Source: Dokdonella immobilis (lineage in GTDB: Bacteria; Pseudomonadota; Gammaproteobacteria; Xanthomonadales; Rhodanobacteraceae). From it: 64,000 bases of DNA. This document shows positions 9,097 to 18,220 of the stretch, one piece after another (positions within the stretch are counted from its first letter, which is position 1; every line of letters begins with the position of its first letter). Below the pieces are notes generated by a model. The model was not told the origin of the DNA. It did no database searches and saw nothing but the letters and a program-made list of their open reading frames with translations. A program made the position numbers and the translations under genes. The stretch spans positions 186,001 to 250,000 of the forward strand of contig NZ_FOVF01000002.1 in NCBI RefSeq assembly GCF_900115085.1, in the 5' to 3' direction.

Positions 9097-9630
9097 ATGA
9101 AGAACCTGATGCTCGTATCAATGATCGCCCTGACCCTCGGCCTGGGGGCCTGCAGTCAGCAGGATTCCGCGGTCGAAGCGCAGCGCCATGTGGAGCAGGC
9201 GCGCCAGCAGGCCGCCGAGGACCTGGCCAAGGCACAGCAGGAAGCCAGCGCGCAGGCTGCCGAAGCGCAACGGAAGCTCGATGCGGCCCGCGAAGAAGCG
9301 CGCGCCGACGTGGCGAAGGCCGATACCGAGGCCAACGAGAAGATCAATTCGGCGACCGGTGACGCGCTCGATGCGGCGAAGGAAGCGCGCAGCGATGTCG
9401 CCGAGGTCGAGGCCGATGCCATCAACACCCAGGCCAAGGCCGACTACGACGTGGCCGTGGCCAAGGCCGACGCGGAACTGAAGGTCGCCGTCGAACGCTG
9501 CGAGACGATGGATTCGGCAAAGGTCGGTCCGTGCAAGGACCAGGCAAACGCTGCCCATGACATCGCCAAGCAGAACGCCAAGCGTGCCCTCGATGACGCG
9601 CAGGCCGCTGCCGAGGATGCCAAGCGCTGA
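9097..9630 (+). CDS. Ala/Glu-rich coiled-coil lipoprotein
   Basis: A predicted 177-residue lipoprotein. The start has a strong GGAGGAAAA site, and the signal peptide ends in LGLGACS with the lipidated Cys at 19. The mature protein is almost entirely Ala-, Glu-, Lys- and Gln-rich heptads from residue 25 to the end, which predicts one long helix or coiled coil. Cys pairs near residues 142 and 151 (ERCET, GPCKD) sit in a break in the helix. It resembles periplasmic spacer proteins that anchor or sense envelope spacing; no enzyme motif is seen. A hairpin follows 28 bases after the stop. Confidence 0.85.
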   Translation: MKNLMLVSMIALTLGLGACSQQDSAVEAQRHVEQARQQAAEDLAKAQQEASAQAAEAQRKLDAAREEARADVAKADTEANEKINSATGDALDAAKEARSDVAEVEADAINTQAKADYDVAVAKADAELKVAVERCETMDSAKVGPCKDQANAAHDIAKQNAKRALDDAQAAAEDAKR

Positions 9631-9658
9631 GAGGCAGTTCGGTGATAGGGTAATGGAC

Positions 9659-9680
9659 GGGGGCGATCGGTATCGCCCCC
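9659..9680 (+). terminator. Hairpin after the coiled-coil lipoprotein gene
   Basis: A perfect 9-bp stem, GGGGGCGAT (9659-9667) and ATCGCCCCC (9672-9680), with a CGGT loop. It lies 28 bases after the lipoprotein stop and before the next ribosome site. There is no T-run, so it could be an attenuating or RNA-stabilising hairpin instead. Confidence 0.45.
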
Positions 9681-9698
9681 GTTCCTGGAGAACCGGGC

Positions 9699-10376
9699 GT
9701 GATCTCGAACAGGCGGGCGACGGCACCCGTTCTTACCTGCCTGGCGGTGCTGCTGGCCGGCTCGGCGCCACTCCGGGCGCTTGAAGTGCGCAAGTGTGTG
9801 GGACCGGATGGCCGGGTCGCATTCCAGGACGGACCCTGCGCGCAAGGTGAATCGTCCAGCCTTGTCCGCCTGCCCGATGATCCGCATGCGGACGTCGTGC
9901 GCGAACCCGAGGTCGAGGCACCGCCCCCGCCGACCAAGCCGCCTGCAATCAACGCAGATCCGATGCCGCCTGCCGACTCCCCGGTGCCGGCGCAATCCAT
10001 CTGCGTCCGCGAGGACGGAAGCCGTTACCTGAGCGAGAGCGGACGCGGTGAGCGGCGGGCCGTTCCGCTCGGCATGCTCGGTATCCCCTCCGGAACGCTC
10101 GCCGATGCCTACGGCGGACGCGACGGGATCGGGGTTTCCGCACCGGGCCTTCGCGAAATTCCGCACGATCGCTCGTCGCGCGGCTCGCCTGGCGCGCTCT
10201 ACGTATGGGTCGAGGATCCGTGCCGGCTCGAGTCCGGGAACGCGCTTTGCTCGTTCTATGCGGTGCGCATCGATGCGGTGCAGCGGCGTCTGCGCCTGGC
10301 CTTCAGCGACGAGGCACCGGCCATCCGTGCCGAACTGGAGTCCTGGCGCCTGCGCGCGGCGCCATGCGGAAACTGA
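9699..10376 (+). CDS. Secreted DUF4124-like protein
   Basis: A predicted 225-residue exported protein. It starts at GTG 9699, 8 bases after GGAG; the signal peptide runs to about residue 28 (LLAGSAPLRA). The mature N-terminus VRKCVGPDGRVAFQDGPC matches the short DUF4124 pattern, a Cys-containing beta hairpin found in many gammaproteobacterial periplasmic proteins. A proline-rich spacer (EAPPPPTKPP) follows, then a region with four more cysteines that may form disulfides. The function is unknown. It may be read through from the preceding lipoprotein gene, the gap being 68 bases with a hairpin. Confidence 0.75.
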   Translation: MISNRRATAPVLTCLAVLLAGSAPLRALEVRKCVGPDGRVAFQDGPCAQGESSSLVRLPDDPHADVVREPEVEAPPPPTKPPAINADPMPPADSPVPAQSICVREDGSRYLSESGRGERRAVPLGMLGIPSGTLADAYGGRDGIGVSAPGLREIPHDRSSRGSPGALYVWVEDPCRLESGNALCSFYAVRIDAVQRRLRLAFSDEAPAIRAELESWRLRAAPCGN

Positions 10377-10391
10377 GTCGCCGCGAGGGAC

Positions 10392-10892
10392 TCAGGACGT
10401 CAGCGCGAATGGCGCGGCCGGCGCGTGACGGCGTTCCAGGTCGAGCAGGAAGCGCTTGGCGGGCAGTCCGCCGCCGTAGCCGGTCAGGCTGCCGTCGGCA
10501 CCGATCACGCGATGGCAGGGCACCACGATGGCGAGCGGATTGGCGCCGTTGGCTAGGCCCACGGCACGACTCGCTTTCGGGTTGCCGATCCGGCGCGCCA
10601 GTTCGGCGTAGCTGATCGTGCTCGCGTAGGGAATGTCGCAGAGCGCATTCCAGACGCGACGCCGGAACGCGCTGCCTTCGGGCGCGAGCGGCAGGTCGAA
10701 ATCGATCCGCTCGCCGTCGAAGTAGGCTTCGAACTGCCGACGTGCTTCGGCCAGTGCCGTGCGGTCGCGTCGCCACTCGGGCGCAAGCGGGCGCGGATGG
10801 CGTGCATCGGGCAGGTCGACCCGGATCAGGGCTTCGCCGTTGCCGACGAGCAGGATGCGGCCGATCGGAGTATCGAGGGTGTCGTAGTACAT
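10392..10892 (-). CDS. ogt: Methylated-DNA--protein-cysteine methyltransferase
   Basis: A predicted 166-residue suicide repair protein that takes the methyl group from O6-methylguanine onto its own cysteine. The active-site motif is VVPCHRVIG (Cys126), with the helix-turn-helix and Asn-Pro region ISYAELARRIGNPKASRAVG before it and the family GYGGGL after it. I chose the ATG at 10892 (GGAAG 8 bases upstream); an earlier in-frame ATG would overlap the upstream gene. It begins 14 bases after the stop of the Ada-AlkA gene, so the two repair genes probably form an operon. Confidence 0.93.
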   Translation of the reverse strand: MYYDTLDTPIGRILLVGNGEALIRVDLPDARHPRPLAPEWRRDRTALAEARRQFEAYFDGERIDFDLPLAPEGSAFRRRVWNALCDIPYASTISYAELARRIGNPKASRAVGLANGANPLAIVVPCHRVIGADGSLTGYGGGLPAKRFLLDLERRHAPAAPFALTS

Positions 10893-10906
10893 GAGCGGTC
10901 TTCCAT

Positions 10907-12370
10907 TCAGTTTGCGCTGCGCCAGAGCAGCATCACGGCATAGGCGCGCCAAGGGCGCCAGGCTTCGGCGATCGACGCCATCGCGCGCTCGCTGATCGGC
11001 GTGCCGTCGCCGGCGATCTTGCGCAGCACGAGGTCACCGGCGGGAAACGCATCCGGCTGCGACAGCGCGCGCATGGCGACGTAGTGCGCGGTCCATGCGC
11101 CGATGCCGGGCAGAGCGACGAGGCGTTCCACGAACGGCTCCAGTGGCTGGTGCGCGGCGAAATCGATGCGACCATCGAGGCAGGCCTGGGCCAGTCCGCG
11201 GATCGTCGATGCACGGGCGCGCGGCAGGCCGATCGCTTCGAGCGGGGCATCGGCCAGATCGGCCGGCTGCGGAAAGTGCGCGCCGAGTCCGAGCGGCCGC
11301 GCCGTCTCGTGCGGCGAGCCATGGCGCTCGACGATGCGCGCCGCAAGCGTGCGTGCTGCGGCCACCGAAATCTGTTGACCGAGGACTGCGCGCACGGCGA
11401 GTTCGAAGCCGTCCCAGGCGCCTGGCAGGCGCTGCCCGGGCCAACGCCGGGCGACCGCGCGCAGGCGCCGCTCGCGTTGAAGTGCGCCGCTGATTGCGGC
11501 CGGATCGGCGTCGGTGTCGAACATGCGACGAACGCGCGATACGACCTGGCCGAGTCGGGCCGGACGCACCCCGTGCACACGAAGACGCAAGGCGGAATCG
11601 TTGCTCGCCCGGGATACGTCGATCCAGCCCGCTTCGCCATCGACGACGATGCTGCGCCGGTAGCCGTTGGCGTCGATGCACTCGACGCCGGGAATGGCGC
11701 GGCGCTCGTAGAAGGCCAGCAGGGCTTCGAAGTCGTAGGGCTCGCGGTACGGCAGGCGCAGGTCGATGGCGTCGTTTGTGCTCGTCGACGTGCGGCCGCG
11801 GCGGAAGTCGCGGGGCGGCTTGCCGTAGGCATCGAGGAAGGCCGAGTTGAAGCGGCGCAGGCTGGCGTAGCCGGCCGCACCCGCGATCGAAGTAATCGCC
11901 AGGTCCGTCTCGCTGAGCAGTTGCTTGGCGAACAGCAGGCGCCGCGTCGCGGCGACCTCGAGCGGACTGGCGCCGAGTTCCTGGTCGAACAGCCGGCGCA
12001 AATGGCGTTCGCCGACGCCGACGCGACGGGCCAGGGCGCTGACCGGACGCTCGTCGAGCGCACCCTGTTCGATCAGGCGCAGCGCGCCGGTGACGAGCGC
12101 GCTGCCGGCGTGGTGCAGTGGTGAGCCGGGCGCCGCCTCCGGACGACAGCGCAGGCAGGGCCGGAACCCGGCCGCAGCGGCTGCGGCGGCGCTCGCGTAG
12201 TAGACGATGTTGCGGGCCTTCGGCGTCGGCGCCGGGCAGACCGGCCGACAGTAGATGCCGGTCGTCTTCACGGCCGTGAAGAACAGGCCGTCGAAGCGCG
12301 CATCCCGGGTCAGGCGCGCCTGTTCGCAGATGGCGGGATCGAGCGTCTTGCTGGCGGATTCGGTCTGCAT
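10907..12370 (-). CDS. alkA: Ada-type regulator fused to AlkA 3-methyladenine DNA glycosylase
   Basis: A predicted 487-residue fusion. Residues about 10-85 are the Ada zinc domain with its four cysteines (IYCRPVC and CLRCRP), the methylphosphotriester sensor. Residues about 90-190 are an AraC-type helix-turn-helix domain. Residues about 195-487 are an AlkA glycosylase with LPGIGAWTAHYVAMRAL (helix-hairpin-helix) and FPAGD, whose Asp is the catalytic residue. It should both activate the adaptive response to alkylation and excise alkylated purines. The Ada methyltransferase domain is absent and is supplied by the separate gene just downstream. Such AraC-AlkA fusions are known in Proteobacteria and Actinobacteria. 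Confidence 0.93.
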   Translation of the reverse strand: MQTESASKTLDPAICEQARLTRDARFDGLFFTAVKTTGIYCRPVCPAPTPKARNIVYYASAAAAAAAGFRPCLRCRPEAAPGSPLHHAGSALVTGALRLIEQGALDERPVSALARRVGVGERHLRRLFDQELGASPLEVAATRRLLFAKQLLSETDLAITSIAGAAGYASLRRFNSAFLDAYGKPPRDFRRGRTSTSTNDAIDLRLPYREPYDFEALLAFYERRAIPGVECIDANGYRRSIVVDGEAGWIDVSRASNDSALRLRVHGVRPARLGQVVSRVRRMFDTDADPAAISGALQRERRLRAVARRWPGQRLPGAWDGFELAVRAVLGQQISVAAARTLAARIVERHGSPHETARPLGLGAHFPQPADLADAPLEAIGLPRARASTIRGLAQACLDGRIDFAAHQPLEPFVERLVALPGIGAWTAHYVAMRALSQPDAFPAGDLVLRKIAGDGTPISERAMASIAEAWRPWRAYAVMLLWRSAN

Positions 12371-12617
12371 GGTGTGCGCATGCTACCGCGATCGCCGTTG
12401 TCGACTCGCCAAATTCGGCCACGAATGCGGGCACCCGGCGCGGGCGCCGAAATCGGTCGACCGTGCTGTTCCGGGAAGTGCCAGACCAGACACCGAAGGG
12501 GCGCGGGTAATTCCGCCGTCTCCGATGCAGCAGGCCCACAGTCGTCATCGGCGCGAATGCGGGAGGTTAAAGGAGCGCACCGCGAGGTCGCTGCGCACGC
12601 ATGCGCAACGATGCGGA

Positions 12618-13394
12618 TCAGAACCCGTAGCGCAGGAAGCCACCATCGACGGCGATGCATTCGCCGGTGACATAGGACGCAGCGGGCAGGCACAGGAACG
12701 CGATCGCGGCGGCGACTTCGACCGGATCGCCGATGCGCCGCATCGGCGTGCGTTCGAGCACCTCCTCGAGGTACTCGGGATCGGCCAGCACCGGCTCGGT
12801 GCGCTGGGTGCGGACGTACCATGGCGCGACTGCATTGACGCGGATGCCGTCCTCCGCCCACTCGCAGCTGAGGTTGCGGGTCAGCTGGTGCAGGGCGGCC
12901 TTGGTCATGCCGTAGGGCGAGCCGGTTCGTACCGCGGTGCTTCCTGAGACCGAGCCGACGTTGACGATCGCGGCGTTCGCGTGCTGGACCAGTTGCGGAT
13001 GGGCGAGGCGACACATCTCGAAAGCGGAAACCAGGTTGATGCCGATCAACGCGCGGACTTCTTCCTCGGCGTAATCGAGGGTCGCCTTGCGCGTATTCGT
13101 GCCGACGTTGTTGACCAGCAACGATAGTTCGAGTCCTAGATCAGCGATGAAGTCGAACACCTCGAGGCGTTGTTCGTGTTCGCTGACATCGGCGGCGAAT
13201 GCCCGCAGCGTGGTGTCCGGAAACTCCTCGGCCAGTTCGTTGCGGATCGCCTCGAGATGCCCCTCGTCGCGGGCCACCATGACCACGTCGGCGCCGAGCA
13301 TCGCCAGCTCACGCACCGTGGCCAGGCCAATGCCGCGGCTGGCGCCGGTGACCAGGGCGGTCTGTCCATCAAGTCGCCAGCGGGACGGATTCAT
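12618..13394 (-). CDS. Short-chain dehydrogenase/reductase (tropinone reductase-like)
   Basis: A predicted 258-residue classical SDR oxidoreductase. It shows the NAD(P) motif TGASRGIG near residue 17, the structural NNVG (an NNAG variant) near residue 92, the catalytic Ser in NVGSVSGS and the YxxxK pair in YGMTK. The C-terminus ([14 protein letters not shown]) is as expected for the family. The order of sequence resembles tropinone-reductase-like SDRs, but the true substrate is unknown. I chose the ATG at 13394 (GGAAAT 8 bases upstream); an ATG 15 bases earlier lacks a ribosome site. It is divergent from the small lipoprotein gene at 13470. Confidence 0.88.
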   Translation of the reverse strand: MNPSRWRLDGQTALVTGASRGIGLATVRELAMLGADVVMVARDEGHLEAIRNELAEEFPDTTLRAFAADVSEHEQRLEVFDFIADLGLELSLLVNNVGTNTRKATLDYAEEEVRALIGINLVSAFEMCRLAHPQLVQHANAAIVNVGSVSGSTAVRTGSPYGMTKAALHQLTRNLSCEWAEDGIRVNAVAPWYVRTQRTEPVLADPEYLEEVLERTPMRRIGDPVEVAAAIAFLCLPAASYVTGECIAVDGGFLRYGF

Positions 13395-13469
13395 CGTTCG
13401 GATTTCCATCTTGTCCGCGGCCGGATCGCGGTGCAGACTGCAGCCGTTCCGTTGCCGTGCGAGGAAACC

Positions 13470-13724
13470 ATGTTACGACAAACCCTGCGGGTCACCGCAA
13501 TCGCGGCCGCACTCGGCCTGCTCGCGGCCTGCTCATCGTCGGCGCCGGATTCGAACGAAGCGCAGTCAAAGCCGTCCGCCGATGCCCCGGCGCAAGCGGC
13601 GAAACGCCCGGCCACCGTATTCGACGATCAGCTCAAGGCTCTCGACAAGGCGAAATCCGTGGAAGGGACGCTGAAGCAGGAGCAGGCCGATCGCGACAAG
13701 GCGATCGAGGATGCCGGCGGCTGA
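13470..13724 (+). CDS. Small lipoprotein of unknown function
   Basis: A predicted 84-residue lipoprotein. The ATG at 13470 follows GAGGAAACC. The lipobox is LLAACS (lipidated Cys21) after a typical Arg-containing hydrophobic signal. The mature 63 residues begin with a Ser/Ala/Pro-rich spacer and end in a charged helix ([20 protein letters not shown]). No catalytic motif is visible. Similar short lysine/glutamate-helix lipoproteins are frequent in Xanthomonadales, often without assigned function. Confidence 0.8.
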   Translation: MLRQTLRVTAIAAALGLLAACSSSAPDSNEAQSKPSADAPAQAAKRPATVFDDQLKALDKAKSVEGTLKQEQADRDKAIEDAGG

Positions 13725-13736
13725 TCGTCGGCGCGT

Positions 13737-13772
13737 GACCGCGTTGCCGCCCGAATCGCGGCGGCAGCGGTC
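13737..13772. terminator. Bidirectional hairpin between convergent genes
   Basis: GACCGC (13737-13742) and GCCGCC (13746-13751) pair with GGCGGC (13760-13765) and GCGGTC (13767-13772), giving a 12-bp stem with small internal bulges and an 8-base loop. It lies between the convergent stops of the lipoprotein gene and sppA and could serve both. There is no T-run. Confidence 0.45.
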
Positions 13773-13776
13773 GACC

Positions 13777-15627
13777 TTACTGCAGGGTGCAGAAGCAATG
13801 CGCGACCACGCCGTAGCGATTGCCGCCGAGATTGCGTAGCAGGGCCAGCGTGCGTTCGAGTTCGGCATTGCCGAGCAGGTGCCGCGGCAGTGCCGATAAT
13901 CCCGACCAGCGACCGAGGCTGACCGCCGCTTCGCTGTTGCTCAGGGTCAGGGCGAAGCGCTCCCACGCGCTGAGCTCGCGTTCGACGTAGCGAACGTGGT
14001 AGTCCGCGGCAACATCCGCGCGCGCGGCGGCGGAAGCGATCGCTTCCTGCAGGCCACCGAGCTTGTCGACCAGGCCGCGCTCCTTGGCCTGCGAGCCGCT
14101 CCAGACCCGACCCTGCGCAATCGCGTCGATCTGCTCGGGCGTCTTGCCGCGCGCCTGGGCGACCTTGCCGATGAAATCCCGGTAGCCCTTCTCGATCACG
14201 CTGGTGATGATCGTCTCGACCTTCGGGTTGAACGGGCGGCGGATGTCGAACGCGCCGGCGATGGGCGTCGTTGCCACGCCATCGGTGTGCACGCCGAACT
14301 TCTCCAGGGTGTCCGGAATGGTGACGAACATGCCGTAGATTCCGATCGATCCGGTAATCGTGGTCGGTTGCGCCCAGATCTCGTTGGCATTCATCGAGAT
14401 CCAGTAGCCGCCACTGGCGGCGACGTCGCCCATCGAAACCACGACCGGCTTGCCGGCACCCTGGATCAGCTCGATTTCGCGGCGGATCATCTCGGAGGCG
14501 TAGGCGTCACCACCCGGTGAGTCGACGCGCAGGACGACGGACTTGATCCGGTCGTCCTCGCGTGCGCGACGCAGCAATTGCACGGTGGTCGTGGCACCGA
14601 CCGACCCCTGGGCCCGTTCGCCCTGGACGATGTCGCCCTGGGCTACGACGACGCCGACCTGCGGGCGCAGGTCGGGCAGGTCGTCGCGCAACTGCATGCC
14701 GAGGTAGCGCTGCCAGCCGACCTGGCGGAACGATTCGCCGTCCTCATCCGGCCTGCCTTTCTTCTTGAGCAATTCACGGGCTTCCTCACGCGTCGCCAGC
14801 TGATCGACCAGGCCGCGATCGAGGGCCAGTTTGGCGAGATCGCCTCTGAACTGCGGAACGAGCGTATCGAGGTGACTGATGTCGTCGCTGATCTCGCCGG
14901 CATCGAGCTTGCGCATCGCGGCGATTTCATCGAGGAATTCGCTCCAGATGCCACCCATCCAGAACAGGTCGGCTTCCTTGGAGGCATCGGAGGCATGATT
15001 GAGGATGAACGGCTCGGCGGCCGACTTGTATTCGCCGACCTTGATCAGGTGCACGTCGACGCCTAGCTTGTCGAGGGCGTCGCGGTAGTAACTGCGATAG
15101 CTGGAAAAGCCTTCAAGCAGGACCGCGCCATCCGGATCGAGCAGGATCTCGTCCGCATGCGCGGCCAGGTAATACTGGCCCTGGCCCATGCCTTCGGAGA
15201 ACACGACCACGTCCTTGCCGTGGTTGCGGAACCGATCGAGCGCCTGGCCGAGTTCGCGCAGGGTCGAGATGCCGGCACTGAACTGGTCCGGGATCAGTAC
15301 GATGCGGTCGATCCGGTTGTCCACGGCGGCCGCCTCAATGACGCTCAGCAGGTCGCGCAGCTGCACTTCGTGGGGACTGTCGCCGGACAGGCTGCCGAGG
15401 GCGCGCTCGCCCGCGTCGGTGCTGTATTGTTCGACGATCAGGCCTTCCGGATCGAGCACGAGCGCCGTATGTGCGCCGATGATCGGTGCCGAGCGGAAGA
15501 ACGCGGCGAACAGCAGGAACAGGACGATCACGAAGACCGCGTTGAAGATCAGCCGGCGGGTGAAATTCAGGGTGTTCCAGATGCCTCGGATCAGGCGAAC
15601 GAACAGGCCCGGCGTGTTTTGCGACAT
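13777..15627 (-). CDS. sppA: Signal peptide peptidase SppA, 67K type
   Basis: A predicted 616-residue inner-membrane protease that degrades cleaved signal peptides (E. coli SppA is 618). One membrane segment lies at residues 27-44. The two tandem ClpP-like halves carry the Ser/Lys dyad in separate domains: Lys201 in GEYKSAAEPF of the N-terminal half and Ser405 in DVAASGGYW of the C-terminal half, matching Lys209/Ser409 of E. coli. The ATG at 15627 was chosen because it begins the cytoplasmic-membrane leader; the frame remains open further upstream through the MATE gene without a better start. Confidence 0.95.
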   Translation of the reverse strand: MSQNTPGLFVRLIRGIWNTLNFTRRLIFNAVFVIVLFLLFAAFFRSAPIIGAHTALVLDPEGLIVEQYSTDAGERALGSLSGDSPHEVQLRDLLSVIEAAAVDNRIDRIVLIPDQFSAGISTLRELGQALDRFRNHGKDVVVFSEGMGQGQYYLAAHADEILLDPDGAVLLEGFSSYRSYYRDALDKLGVDVHLIKVGEYKSAAEPFILNHASDASKEADLFWMGGIWSEFLDEIAAMRKLDAGEISDDISHLDTLVPQFRGDLAKLALDRGLVDQLATREEARELLKKKGRPDEDGESFRQVGWQRYLGMQLRDDLPDLRPQVGVVVAQGDIVQGERAQGSVGATTTVQLLRRAREDDRIKSVVLRVDSPGGDAYASEMIRREIELIQGAGKPVVVSMGDVAASGGYWISMNANEIWAQPTTITGSIGIYGMFVTIPDTLEKFGVHTDGVATTPIAGAFDIRRPFNPKVETIITSVIEKGYRDFIGKVAQARGKTPEQIDAIAQGRVWSGSQAKERGLVDKLGGLQEAIASAAARADVAADYHVRYVERELSAWERFALTLSNSEAAVSLGRWSGLSALPRHLLGNAELERTLALLRNLGGNRYGVVAHCFCTLQ

Positions 15628-15734
15628 GGTGCGACTCCGGCGCGGACCCGGGGTCCGACGGTGAAGGGTGCAGGTTAGCGGAACATCGGGCCGGGGGCAT
15701 GGCCCGGACGCCACGGATCTGTCGGTGCCTCCGT

Positions 15735-17102
15735 TCAGACCGCGGCCGCATTGCGGTTGGCGATTCCCCAGAATCGCACGGTCAACAGCACAGCGGCAAC
15801 GGTGAGGCCGGCGATCAGGCCCATCCACATGCCGCGGGCGCCGAGTCCGGCAGGGAACGCCAGCCACCAGCCAACCGGCATGCCGACGCCCCAATAGGCG
15901 AAACCGGTGATCAGCATCGGCAGACGCGTGTCCTTGAGTCCGCGCAGGGCACCATTCGAGGCGGCCTGGATGCCGTCGGAGAGCTGGAAGATCGCGGCCA
16001 GGGTCAGCAACTGCGCGGCCAGCGCGATCACCGCTGCATCGTCGGTGTACATCGAGGCGATGCGCTCGGGAATCGTGAACAGCAGGGTCGCCGACACGAG
16101 CTGCACGCCGAGGGTCAGGATCAGGCCGACAGTGCCGGCCTGGCGCACGCCGTGCGCGTCGCCGCGGCCGCGGGCATGGCCGACCCGCACGGTCGTCGCC
16201 ATGGCGATGCCGAGCGGCACCATGAACGCCACCGAGGCGATGTTGATGGCGATCTGGTGCCCCGCGATGACGTCGGTGCCGAGCTTGCCGATGGCCAGGG
16301 CGACGGCCACGAACAGGCCCGCTTCCATCAGCAGGGTGACCGCGATCGGCATGCCGATGTGCATCAGTTCGCCGATCGTGCGCCAGTGCGGCGCGTCGTA
16401 GCGTTCGAGCAGGCGCAGTTCGCGATAGCGCTTGCGTCGGGCCAGGTAGACGGCGAAGGCCAGGCACTGCAGCCAGAGCACGATCGCCGTGGCCAGGCCG
16501 CAGCCGCGTGCGCCGAGCGAGGGCACGCCGAAGGCGCCGTACATCAGGGTGTAGCCGATCGGACCGAGCAGGGTCAGCCCGAGCAGGCTGAAGTACATGG
16601 TCGGCCGGGTCAGGCCCATGCCTTCGCTGAGGCCGCGCAGGACGAAGAACACCGACAGCGCCGGTGCTCCCCAGGCAATTGCGCGCAGGAAGGCGCCGGC
16701 ATCGGCCACGAGGCTTGCATCGACGCCGATCAGGCCGAACAGGCCGGGCGCCACGAAGGCCGTCGCGAGGCCGAGGCCGATGCCGAGCGGCAGGGCCAGC
16801 CAGAGCGCCTGGCGGAACAGCGGGCCGATCTCATGCTCGCGGCCCGCGCCGCGCAACTGGGCAATCGATGGCTGCAGCGACATCATCATGCCGATGATGA
16901 TGATGATCGAGAGCACCCAGACATTGCTGCCGAGGGCGACCGCACCGAGCGTGTGCGCGTTGAGATGGCCGGCCAGCACCGTGTCGATCAGGTTCATGCC
17001 GATCGTGGAGAGCTGACCGAGGACCAGGGGCAGGGCCAGACGCACGGTTGCGTCGAGTTCGCTGGCCAACCGGGGCCGGTCGGTGGATAGAATGGCGGTC
17101 AT
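15735..17102 (-). CDS. MATE-family multidrug/metabolite exporter
   Basis: A predicted 455-residue inner-membrane antiporter with about 12 hydrophobic segments in two repeated halves, as in the NorM branch of the MATE family (cation-coupled export of cationic drugs). Typical early residues include LPLVLGQLSTIGMNLIDTVL in the first helix and the conserved GxNA-like region near helix 7 (GHQIAINIASVAFMVPLG). The ATG at 17102 follows GGAAG; an earlier ATG gives an Arg/Pro-rich extension unlike the family. The gene is 107 bases upstream of sppA on the same strand. Substrates cannot be predicted. Confidence 0.9.
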   Translation of the reverse strand: MTAILSTDRPRLASELDATVRLALPLVLGQLSTIGMNLIDTVLAGHLNAHTLGAVALGSNVWVLSIIIIIGMMMSLQPSIAQLRGAGREHEIGPLFRQALWLALPLGIGLGLATAFVAPGLFGLIGVDASLVADAGAFLRAIAWGAPALSVFFVLRGLSEGMGLTRPTMYFSLLGLTLLGPIGYTLMYGAFGVPSLGARGCGLATAIVLWLQCLAFAVYLARRKRYRELRLLERYDAPHWRTIGELMHIGMPIAVTLLMEAGLFVAVALAIGKLGTDVIAGHQIAINIASVAFMVPLGIAMATTVRVGHARGRGDAHGVRQAGTVGLILTLGVQLVSATLLFTIPERIASMYTDDAAVIALAAQLLTLAAIFQLSDGIQAASNGALRGLKDTRLPMLITGFAYWGVGMPVGWWLAFPAGLGARGMWMGLIAGLTVAAVLLTVRFWGIANRNAAAV

Positions 17103-17233
17103 GGGAGGAGCTTCCTGCGGCCGCGGAGTATAACGGTGCCCCGGCGCCGGCGCTGAACGCGCCACCGATCCCGGCAGGGCCGACAGGCCGTGCCGCGACG
17201 AGTTTCCGAATCGATCTGTACGGAGTACACCTG

Positions 17234-18220
17234 ATGCGCGTCATGCTGACCGGAGCCACCGGTTTCCTCGGCGGGCACCTGCTCGCGCAATTGCGCGCGC
17301 AGGCGGTCGAGATCACCGCGCTGGTCCGCTCGATCGAAGCCGGCGATCGGCTCAGGGCCTCGGGGGTCGACCCCGTTATCGGCTCGATCGAGGATCCGGC
17401 CTCGCTGCGCGAGGCCCTGGCCGAGCCGGCGGATGCGGTCTTCCATGTCGCCGCCGATACCAGCCAGTGGCGCGGCCACATCGATCGTCAGACCCGGACC
17501 AATGTCGAGGGTACACGCAACGTCATCGAAGCGGCCGAAGCCGCCGGCGTGCGTCGCCTCGTGCATGTTTCGTCGGTTTCCGCCTTCGGCCAGCAGGAAG
17601 AGATCCTGACCGAGGCCTCGCCGCGCCTCGGCAAGGACTCCTGGATCAACTACGAGCGAACCAAGGCCATCGCCGAGGAACGCGTTCTCGAAGCCGATGC
17701 GGCGGGCCGGATCGAGGCGGTGGTCCTCAACCCGGCGCATATCCTGGGTCCCGGCGACACCCACAACTGGGCACGCATGTTCCTGCTCATCGACCAGGGC
17801 AAGCTGCCGGGGGCGCCGCCCGGCTCGGGGGCGTTCGCCGATGTCCGCGAAGTCGCCGCCGCCGCGCTCGCGGCCTGGCGTCGACCGGCCCACGGCGAAC
17901 AGTTCCTGCTCGGCGGCGCGCATGCGAGTTTCCTCGAACTGATCCAGGCGATCGCGACCGAGCTGGGCCGCAGCGCACCGGCCAAGCCGATGCCGGCCAG
18001 TTTCCTGCGCGGCTATGCGCGCGTTCTCGATGCGATCAGCCGGGTCACCGGGCGCGAGCCGGGCCTGACTCCGCAGGCGGTCTCCTTCACCTGCCACGAC
18101 CTGCGCGTCGACTCTTCTAAGGCGGTGCTCGAACTGGGCTACCGCACCACGCCGCTGCCGACCCTCGTGCACGATACCTGCGAGTGGTTACGCGAACAGG
18201 GAATGCTGCTGCCGCGATGA
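17234..18220 (+). CDS. NAD-dependent epimerase/dehydratase family protein (extended SDR)
   Basis: A predicted 328-residue extended short-chain dehydrogenase. It starts at ATG 17234 behind CGGAG. The Rossmann motif is GATGFLGGHLLAQ at residues 6-18; the catalytic lysine motif is INYERTKAIAEE (YxxxK) near residue 137. Overall it resembles dihydroflavonol-4-reductase / 3-beta-HSD-like members that act on sugars, steroids or hopanoid precursors; the substrate is not evident. Its stop overlaps the next start (ATGA), so it is translationally coupled to the DUF3667 membrane protein. Confidence 0.85.
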   Translation: MRVMLTGATGFLGGHLLAQLRAQAVEITALVRSIEAGDRLRASGVDPVIGSIEDPASLREALAEPADAVFHVAADTSQWRGHIDRQTRTNVEGTRNVIEAAEAAGVRRLVHVSSVSAFGQQEEILTEASPRLGKDSWINYERTKAIAEERVLEADAAGRIEAVVLNPAHILGPGDTHNWARMFLLIDQGKLPGAPPGSGAFADVREVAAAALAAWRRPAHGEQFLLGGAHASFLELIQAIATELGRSAPAKPMPASFLRGYARVLDAISRVTGREPGLTPQAVSFTCHDLRVDSSKAVLELGYRTTPLPTLVHDTCEWLREQGMLLPR

